A stretch of 64,000 bases of DNA from Zoroaster sp. YZ-2022 (Eukaryota > Echinodermata > Asteroidea > Forcipulatida > Zoroasteridae): positions 14,501,498-14,565,497 of the forward strand of contig CM055835.1 of the NCBI GenBank assembly GCA_029582265.1, written 5' to 3'. The notes under the pieces were generated by a model. It was not told the DNA's origin. It saw only the letters and a list, made by a program, of their open reading frames with translations, and ran no database searches. Shown here piece by piece: positions 56,646 through 64,000 of the stretch. A program made the position numbers and the translations under genes. The stretch's first letter is position 1, and every line of letters starts with the position of its first letter.

Positions 56646-56805
56646 CTATTTAGGCCCTAGGCCTAGGCTACCTGTATTGAAATCCTCAGAGCATGCATGC
56701 AGAGTCAGCAGTCAGAGAGGATACATTATTATTCATTAAACAAGCATCATGGGCATGGCTAACGTTAGACAAATAAAATGCATGTATGCCTAATTGTAAG
56801 CCTAC

Positions 56806-56862
56806 CTCCAGCATGTCCAGCCAAACCAGCCAATGCACCGAAACTACCGGCTGGCATTGTGA
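56806..56862 (-). CDS. Candidate exon 2 of an unrecognised host gene
   Basis: If the acceptor is ACAAG|TCACAATG (after a T-rich tract), this 57-nt exon is phase 1 at both ends and joins the candidate exon 57086..57140. It would read VTMPAGSFGALAGLAGHAG before a GGAG|GTAGGC donor. The better-looking CAG acceptor 10 bases upstream would instead put a stop in frame. The protein is small and Gly/Ala-rich and not recognised. Confidence 0.28.
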
Positions 56863-57085
56863 CTTGTGTTAACTGAAAAATTGCTACAAACGTTAGGCCC
56901 AACGGAACTAACCTACTAATACTAGTATGAGGCCACGGCACTGACAACATTATCTGACCCTGAATCAATAATGCTAACATTAGGCTCATGCCATGAACAA
57001 ACTGCCTGGCCCTAACTAACAAAGTCAACCCCGGTTGTTCTGACAAGAACAGGTTGTGGCACGCAAAAGGTACTGCCAGACTCAC

Positions 57086-57140
57086 CCAGTGCAGCGGACG
57101 GTCCTGGAAGCCCACTGTTAACCTGTGAGACGGTGGTCAT
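57086..57140 (-). CDS. Candidate first coding exon of an unrecognised host gene
   Basis: The ATG at 57140..57138 is in a favourable context (CTACCATGACC). The frame reads MTTVSQVNSGLPGPSAAL and ends in phase 1 at a strong GTGAGT donor (57085..57080). Further exons would lie to the left on the minus strand; none beyond 56806 could be identified. Bases 56646..56805 and 56863..57085 would be introns or flank. Confidence 0.32.
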
Positions 57141-57384
57141 GGTAGGCTCCAGTAGGCCCGGCTTTAGGGCATATAACACTCAGTCAGTCATGCTAGTTCA
57201 AGTAGCCTAGTAAGTACTAGTAGCCTAGCCTCCTGACATGCCTGAGTGATGTCAAAATATTCACGTAAAGAAGAGTCAGCACGTAAAGAAGATCGAGTCG
57301 GCCAAAGTCACAAAGACGGTATGAAAACGATGCCGACTAACATACATGACATAACGTTACTAGAACTCCGTGTAGGCCTATGCT

Positions 57385-58060
57385 ATGTAGCCGTGTTGCT
57401 GACGTTCAGACGTTCACGTAAAGAAGAGCGGCCAAAGTCACAAGACGGTATGAAAACGATGCCGACTAGTCGCACTATGCTATAGGCCCTATCCAACAGA
57501 AAATTGTGATCTAACGTTAAATTAACTCCAACTTGTCCAAGAATCGAACGAAGCGAAGTTAATCTCTTCAGTAAGAAACCATGCGATCTCAGTTCAATGT
57601 GAACTCCGTGGTGTTCCACCGCTTGAAAATAAATCTCCAACCGAAAATAATTGCGTAAAGACCAGCAAATAAGGGAGAACAATTATTGAATGGTCTGGTT
57701 CAAAGAAAAAATGGCCAAGTCACAAAGACGGTAGGCCTATATGAAAACGATGCCGACTAGTCGTACTAGAAAGTTCCATGTAGGCTACGTAGCCGTGTTG
57801 CTGACGGTCAGATGTTCACGTAAAGAGTCGGCCAAAGACAAGTCAAAGACGGTCGGTGCTTTATCCAACAGAAAATTGTGATCTAACGTTAAAGTAACTC
57901 CAACAATCTAACGAAGCGAACTTAATCTCTTCAGTAAGAAACCATGCGATCTCAGTTCAATGTGCACTCCGTGGCGGAAATAACTCCGACCGAAAATAAT
58001 TGCGTAAAACCAGCAAATAAAGGAGAACAATTGAATGGTCTGGTTCAAAGAAAAGCTGTA
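57385..58060. repeat. Tandem duplication of about 360-400 bp
   Basis: GTAGCCGTGTTGCTGACG, TATCCAACAGAAAATTGTGA, CTCTTCAGTAAGAAACCATG and CGACCGAAAATAATTGCG occur in order in both halves. A further GGTATGAAAACGATGCCGAC copy lies at about 57321..57340. This moderately CpG-rich block lies just upstream of the candidate exon 57086..57140. Confidence 0.85.
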
Positions 58061-59454
58061 ACAAAAGTGAGCCAAATTTAATAATGACGCCCGCTCCAAA
58101 AGTTCCTATTGGCAAGAGCGGTCCTGATTGGTCCAAACTGGCAACCCCCTGAAAACCTAAACAAAATTGACCAACCAGAAAAAGGCCCGCGAACAAAATT
58201 GCCGCCTGCCAATGAACCCGGGAAACTATACTGCATAATGAAGTACCTGGGGGAAACGCCCCTGGGCAAACCCAGCCCACGGCAAACTACACCAATGCAA
58301 CAGAGGCAAAGAGGGCGCCATCCAGGATGTGTATTGCAGTGTATAAAGCATTTTATCATGAAGATGATAAAATGAATTATGCATATTTAATGAGTTGGTC
58401 GGGCCTCAGGAATTCGGTCCATTTCTCATATTTTTACAGAGTTTTAACCAAAATTTTTGACATTTATATGGAGATATGGAACATATTTGTCGTCTTTTAT
58501 CATTTTTGGGGGTGGCATGAATTTTTAGTGGAAAAATTGTCAGGTAAAAAAAAAGACATCAAAATAGAAAATGAAAGTCCACAAAAAACGCCCCAAACTC
58601 CCCTTGGCAATGTCTACCACAGTCCCAATTTACCATATCTAGTAAGATTATTTAATATGCTACCTGTAAATGGTGAAATTTTGACCGATCTGTACCTAGT
58701 CATGGCTTTTCTGCGCCCTGATCGGCTGTGGATGACGTCATTAATGAAGAGCCTGGATGTACTATCACGAACTAACTGTGTGTACAAATCATTGTCGTGT
58801 AATAATGACAGATCGTTATTTTTTTTATATCAATAGGACTAATTTTGAGGAGCAAAATTACAGCCCTATATGTACATATACCAGAAACAGTCTATAACAA
58901 TATTGAGAGATCACTAGCTATTATTTATTTCCTTATTTTTGTAATTTCCGAGGATAATTAAAATAAATGTTTCCACAACAATTAATTCATTGAGAGAACT
59001 TTTTGTTATTTTTTTTTGGGGGGGGGGGGCAGCTGGGTATCAAATAAAAAATTTCTGTAATCAAGGGTCAACACTGAAGAAGGTAGGTAAACAGCTTGAA
59101 AACTCGGCCATCTACAGTTTTCCTAGGTTTATTAATTTCAAACACATCTAAAAAAAAAATTAAAAATAAAAAAACTTTACAAAATGTGATACACAGTTTT
59201 ACCAACATTGTGTATTATGGTAACTTACTGAATGGATCCTTACAGTACTTGAATCACATGTATTCATATTAATTTTGTGCCCAGCTCGATGCATTAGTTG
59301 TTGTCTACCATCAAGTAATGCTTCGAGGTGGCCACTAAATTAATGAGGATTAACAATAACATGTATATACTTGTAACATTGTCGGCGTCTTCTAAACATT
59401 CACCATTGTTCCAAGTCACAAAGAATGATGCATGTTTACAAAAATGCACCTTTA
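58061..59454. other. Unannotated stretch
   Basis: The 58105..58330 part is less AT-rich and has an open frame without a recognised domain. A palindrome-like TTTTATCATGAAGATGATAA lies at about 58352..58371. There is a 10-base G run near 59020. Confidence 0.5.
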
Positions 59455-59532
59455 AGTAAGACTAATTGCAGTGACACCATGTGAAATTCTCAATTGAGTA
59501 GTAATTAGTTTTGAAAAGAACTGGAGGTACAA
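59455..59532. repeat. Fragment of a Penelope-type LTR-like repeat
   Basis: TAAGACTAATTGC(A/G)GTGACACC...GAGTAGTAATTAGTT(T/C)TGAAAAGAACTGGAGGT is shared with 63588..63662. This copy stops before the hammerhead-like part. Confidence 0.65.
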
Positions 59533-59879
59533 TTAAACAAAGGATACAAATCATGAACCACTTTTATTGAACTTTATAATGCTGCTACTATCTCTGTCTG
59601 GTTCCTTGTATGGAAAAGAAATTATGATCACTGACTTTCATTTTTTAGACTTTTCCCTTCCAGCCTCATTTTGGTTACATTTATTTAAATGAATGAAAAT
59701 CAAAATGCCTGCAGCATGATAAAGGTGTGTAAAAGTTGTTTATAAAAGAACCCCAGAGATGGGAATACAAATATCACAAATAAACAAAACACACAAAAAA
59801 TACATATTAAATAAATTAAAACAGTTGGCAATCATAGAAACTGTCACTGAAATTGCCCAAGTAAATAGTATGATATTTC

Positions 59880-60287
59880 CGTGACTCTTCCAGACATTGT
59901 AGATTATACCGTGGTAATTTGCACTAATTGAGATGGTTGACTGGGGGAATATTTCAGTGGCAGTTGAGATTAAACTTGAGTACAGCTTTATATTAGAGTG
60001 TAGAAATCCAGTTTGTAAGTCGTTAGTTCCCACATGTAAGAATATAACATCTGGATGAAAGGTCGATATATACCTGTGCGGAGAAACTCATGCAGGCCAA
60101 ACAGTTTTACCCCATGGAGGCAAGTAACTTTAAGGTTAAAGCTGCTGCTGTCAATGTTTGTGTCTAAGTATTTCATTATCGAATCTCCAAATATGTGGAC
60201 TGTAGGCCTACCACCGGTCTTCAAAACTGATGATGGTGCTCGTGGTAGTTCAGCTGGTGGTCTTGATGGACGGGGAAACTTATACAA
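59880..60287 (-). pseudogene. SGNH-esterase-like remnant (CR1-type ORF1)
   Basis: The minus-strand frame from 60287 reads RPSRPPAELPRAPSSV, then PTVHIFGDSIMKYLDT with the GDS nucleophile motif of SGNH/GDSL hydrolases. After a frameshift near 60065 the next frame gives HPDVIFLHVGTNDLQTGF, the GTND block, and IFPQSTISISA. Such esterase domains are known in ORF1 of CR1-like LINEs. The frame is broken and the RT is not adjacent. Confidence 0.7.
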
Positions 60288-60326
60288 AAAAAGATTGAAA
60301 TAGGCCTACATGGTTTGTTTTACTAT

Positions 60327-60464
60327 GGCCGTTTTCGAATCCACGGCTTCGGCTTGGGCTCAGGCTTCAGGCTCCGTCCTCCTGTCTGAAGCCCTAAAAA
60401 CAACCGAGGAAGCGTACCTAGCCTAAGCCGGAGACGAAGGCGAAGCCGTGGTTTCGAAAAGGGC
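60327..60464. mobile_element. Small foldback/MITE with GGCCGTTTTCGAA ends
   Basis: The left GGCCGTTTTCGAATCCACGG and right CCGTGGTTTCGAAAAGGGCC inverted repeats extend about 30 bases. The interior has CTTCGGCTTGGGCTCAGGC repeats. Bases 60465..60717 are unassigned. Confidence 0.8.
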
Positions 60465-60725
60465 CTGTGCAATGCCATATGACTTACAAGTGGAAACACC
60501 TGTACTTGTGAAAAATATCTCTAAAACAAATGTTGGGAAATATACATGTACATGTTATGTATGGCTAGGGCAAGATCAACTGGTAGCCTATTTTCTTTTA
60601 ATTGTCCTGATTACTATTAGTACTATTACATGGAGGTCTAAGTATTTTAGCCAAAACTAATTTAGACTTCCTTCTTGTTCTGATAATGGAAGAATAAAAT
60701 CAAGCCTAAAAGGTTTGCCAAAGGG

Positions 60726-61328
60726 CAGGGCCGGATCTACCATATGGGCACTTTGGGCACGTGCCCAGGGGCCCCTGGGCATCAGGGGGCCCTCCATGCA
60801 TGGTGGTCGGGAAAAAAAATGAATAAAAAAAAATTCCAAAACTTTTTTTCCAAAAAATGTTTTTATCTAATTTATTTTATTTATCTAATAGATAAAAAAA
60901 AGTTGAGTACATGTACTTAGTTACTTTCCACCACTGAATAATAGTGAATGAAAATTAATAAATCCTTTGAAATAGTAGCCTTGTGTTGTTATTTTGCCTT
61001 TATTGATTAAATCAACTTTATTTCATGAAAGTCAAGTCAACTGATTGAAACTCATTTTCTAATGAATGCCAGCTTAGCATGTAGGCCTTTGTGCGTCTGT
61101 CTGACAGACTACAATGACTGTATAGTTGAGGACTTATTTGTCAGTTGGACAAATAAGGTATCTAAATATTGACAATCACCAAATTGTGAATATTTAGAGG
61201 AAAATGAAAAAAAACTCAAAATTTTGCGCACGGCCACTTCGCGGCCGCACGCGAACGACCCGTGCCCGTGGGGGGGCCCTTGGAGTTTCAGGTGCCCAGG
61301 GGCCCTCAGAGGTGTTAATCCTGCCCTA
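60726..61328. mobile_element. Non-autonomous hAT-type element (about 603 bp), second copy
   Basis: Same family and orientation as 31017..31665, with CAGGGCCGGATCTACC at the left and AATCCTGCCCTA at the right. The 8-bp duplication CCAAAGGG is at 60718..60725 and 61329..61336. It is shorter than the other copy mainly by losses near the A-rich block and the GCGCACGCGCGCG segment. Confidence 0.93.
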
Positions 61329-61439
61329 CCAAAGGGGGCAAATTTCAAAGCCATGATGTCTCAAAGGCCATCCCTAGACAAACATTGAAAAATGAAGTCC
61401 TCAATATTCTCAAAAACGTTAGAACGACGCATGCCTTTG

Positions 61440-61620
61440 TCATAAGACAACTCGACCCATGTGGCAACTCGACACGAACAACTCGACCCACGAGACAACT
61501 CGACCCTTGTGACAACTCGACTTTGTGACAACTCGACTTTGTGACAACTCGACCCTTTATGTGACAACTCGACCCTTTATGTGACAACTCGACCCTTTAT
61601 GTGACAACTCGACCCTTTCT
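61440..61620. repeat. Minisatellite, 20-bp unit
   Basis: About nine units of TGTGACAACTCGACCCTTTA with shorter variants. Bases 61621..62109 are AT-rich and unassigned. Confidence 0.93.
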
Positions 61621-62109
61621 GCGGGGAAAGATTGAGTGTAGACCAAATTAACAACGCAATTCCTTTTTTTTATCGGATCATTTTTCAAAATAAGAAGCAT
61701 AGTTTTACTGTTAACGTTAAACCAAGCCTATGACACAATTATATTCACTTTTCAAAGAAATTGTTTTCCTTTCTATAATGAAATTACGGATGTTATCGGT
61801 AAACACGTTTTGTAATAATTTTTCAAATAATTTTAAATCTATAATTTTATATCTCCTATTCGTCCACAGGGGAGAGAAAAGCCCGTGAGCACTGGCAATG
61901 GGCACGTATATAATTAGTTGTGATGCGGTCTAGAAGGTAAAAATGCATCTTTATAACTAATAAGTACAAAAAAATAATCACACCAATTAAAAGTAAATAG
62001 TAAATGCCGACGACTACTAGTAGTAGTACTATATGTTACATGCACAACGCCAACGGGTCCGTAAAGCAACGCACCGTCGCATGAATTAGTCATTTAATAA
62101 ATTACAGAT

Positions 62110-62790
62110 CAAACGTTTGGGAACCAATTGTGTCCTTAAAAAAACCTTAAATAATGAAGTCTAATTACGGAGTAGTTTATAGGTTACTTAAACAAATTTT
62201 GTCATAAGACTTTAATTAAAAAATCTATTTCTTTTATATGTCTACTCTAATTAGTTTTGTGCACAAAAACGAATCAAACGCATGAGGACCATCGAATTAT
62301 CTACCCATAAAATTATTGTTAATTATGATAAATTATTCAATTCTTGGAATATTATTTAGGGGTATATAGACTTTAATTAAAAAAATTATTTCGTTTATAT
62401 GTCTACTCTAATTAGTAATTAAAAAGTGATAAGTTCATCTCAAACGTTTCAGGACCGATAACCCTATGCATTGGTGCACAAAAACAAATCAAACGTTTGA
62501 GGACCATCGAATTATCTACCCATAAAATTATTAATTATGATAAATTATTCAACTCTTGGAAAGTTATTTAGGGGTATATAAACTTTAATTTCAAATAATT
62601 ATTTCGTCTATATATTTGCTCTAATTAGTAGTTAAAAAGTGATTAGTTCATCTCAAACGTTTCCGGCCGGGACCATAACCTCTGCATTCTGCACAAAAAC
62701 AAATCAAAAAAAGATTTCCTTTATAGGCCTGTTATGTATCCTATTTAGTAATTAAACGTAATCAAATAAGGTCACCTCAATTGTTTGAGA
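62110..62790. repeat. Tandem repeat, unit about 214 bp
   Basis: GAGGACCATCGAATTATCTA is at 62284 and 62498, and GGGGTATATA at 62360 and 62573. ACTTTAATT, TTCATCTCAAACGTTTC and CTCTAATTAGT blocks repeat similarly. About three units with a degenerate start and end. Confidence 0.88.
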
Positions 62791-63587
62791 CCATATTTGC
62801 CGTGTGAGGGCGCTGCTTCAGCGGGTATTATGAATTATTTACTTCTATATGAGTTAGTGCGCGCTTCCTGGCGTTGGCTCGTACATGTAGTCCGTGGGCT
62901 ACCACCACCACCACCCCCTGGGGATTTTTCAAGACAATTATTATTTGTAAACCTTGACCATAGAGCTATTGAAATCAGGTTGTCTGCAAATTGCCATTTG
63001 GTGGATGAGGATGTGAGGGCACCTTTTCAAAATGGCGGCCAAAATCCTGGAAATTGCCCGTACCACATAGGAGGACTTTTTATTTTTTAGTGCCACCTAT
63101 AAATATACATTGGCAAAATGTTCTCACCTATCTGAAATGCTTAAACTACCTCAAGGATAGCTAGCTATTGTAGAACTTGTGTCAATGACAGCTTTCATAG
63201 ATACATGTATACTTGGTGTATGAGATTCCCCTAATCTTGAAATACTAATCGTGAAGTCTGCTTTTTACATTTTACATTTAGTTTGAATTTACAGGAACTA
63301 TATCATGAAAGTGAGTACATACAACATTATTTTCTACAACCTCTTTGTATTTTGTGACCGCTAGAGCAATAGCAATGTGCATGAAGAGTTCACTCCTGTA
63401 TTGTCGGGCACACAATTTTACAGTTGTTTGGGTTTATGGGTACCAGCAAAATACTTCGCAGCATTACCGGTATTATATAATGGGGGAGGGCTCGCCTCAC
63501 ACCTCTGTGACCCGGATTCGAGTCTCACCTGGACCGACACATGGGTTGGGATTTCAGTCCCAACACTATAAGAAAACTACAATAAAA
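62791..63587. other. Unannotated stretch with a possible tRNA-like block
   Basis: Contains a (CCA)n-like run at about 62900..62915. At about 63487..63540 a segment with a B-box-like GGATTCGAGTCTC could be a decayed pol III SINE head. No gene recognised. Confidence 0.4.
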
Positions 63588-63715
63588 CTAAGTAAGACTA
63601 ATTGCGGTGACACCGAAGTTCTATTTTGAGTAGTAATTAGTTCTGAAAAGAACTGGAGGTTACAACTCGACGTTTCGATCAGTATGCTCTGATCGTCCTC
63701 TGTTGCAAAAACTGT
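63588..63715 (-). repeat. Penelope-type LTR fragment with a degenerate hammerhead-like fold
   Basis: Shares its first 75 bases with 59455..59532. On the minus strand it then shows TTGCAAC (stem I), CAGAGGA in place of CTGANGA, GATCAG-loop-CTGATC (stem II), GAAA, CGTC and GTTGTAA (stem I partner). The layout is the same as in the intact Penelope pseudo-LTRs, but the core is mutated. Confidence 0.5.
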
Positions 63716-63824
63716 TGCAATTTAATCATAATAAAATTAGTGTTTTTTATAAGGGTGATCATTTCTTCATCGGGTCCCAGGGTGGGCTGTGGCTCGTTCC
63801 CCTTGGCAACTAAAACATATATCT

Positions 63825-64000
63825 AGGGTGTCCAAACGCTTTGGCCGAGAACGGTATATCCTTGTGTCCCGTTGTGTTCTTTGTGTATCCTTGTGTTCTT
63901 TTCAGCGAACTAGCCTCCGGCCTTGACTGTGGCTGTCCAGTGGATATTTGCTCTTCTACTAGCGTCTTCACAGTGTCAGATATAATCATCCAAATCCTGC
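63825..64000 (-). other. Open frame at the right edge, unrecognised
   Basis: The minus-strand frame is open from the window edge for about 55 codons (DTVKTLVEEQISTGQPQSRP) to a TAG near 63823. Too short and unlike anything I know; it may belong to a gene or element continuing to the right. Confidence 0.2.

Noticed and set aside
61345..61587. Protein with SCHKVELSQ repeats
   Set aside because: Translation of the 20-bp minisatellite at 61440..61620.

Overview
The window looks like nuclear DNA of a marine invertebrate animal. Host genes are sparse and intron-split, introns use GT-AG borders, and most of the DNA is transposable elements, satellites and microsatellites. The element mix (CR1/L2-like and other LINEs, a DIRS tyrosine-recombinase retrotransposon, a Penelope-like element, tRNA-Leu SINEs with (ATT)n tails, hAT derivatives, many foldback elements) and the common TAGGCCTA-like words suggest an invertebrate deuterostome, perhaps an echinoderm. 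That assignment is inference, not proof.

The one well-supported host gene is a monocarboxylate-transporter-like (SLC16/MFS) gene on the minus strand. Exon 1 is 50224..50023, exon 2 is 22278..22138, exon 3 is 21079..20231 and exon 4 is 19229..19093. All three introns are phase 1 with GT-AG borders, and the joined frame is 1329 nt (442 residues plus stop). Intron 1 is about 27.7 kb and holds most of the mobile elements. A second, nearly identical exon 1 (1358..1157) with the same 5' flank starts a tandem paralogue that leaves the window on the left. A decayed third exon-1 piece lies at 48586..48660. Two small candidate exons at 57140..57086 and 56862..56806, and one GC-rich candidate exon at 11121..11291, may belong to other host genes.

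Layout. 1-1.5 kb: SINE and duplicated exon 1. 1.6-9.7 kb: GT microsatellites, two arrays of one 148-bp satellite, a LINE remnant and tandem hairpins. 10-19 kb: foldbacks, a GC-rich candidate exon, direct repeats. 19-22.3 kb: transporter exons 4-2 with SINEs. 22.4-29.5 kb: GAGTCC and AAGGCC minisatellites and a broken LINE. 29.5-32.5 kb: a LINE split by a 649-bp hAT-type element with an 8-bp target duplication. 32.9-38.1 kb: a nearly complete DIRS element with inverted termini and an internal complementary region. 39.9-43.2 kb: an intron-containing, frameshifted gene resembling the DUF7869 (DDE-like) family. 45.9-48.1 kb: a Penelope-like element (RT plus GIY-YIG) between inverted pseudo-LTRs that each carry a hammerhead-like fold. 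49-50.4 kb: duplicated exon 1. 50.7-54.9 kb: minisatellites. 55-56.6 kb: a CR1/L2-like LINE with an open 513-codon frame. 57-64 kb: tandem duplications, a CR1-type esterase remnant, a second hAT copy and Penelope LTR fragments.

The elements are layered on each other, so insertion order and target-site duplications can be read directly. Two SINE insertions have a paralogous copy of the target without the SINE inside this same window.
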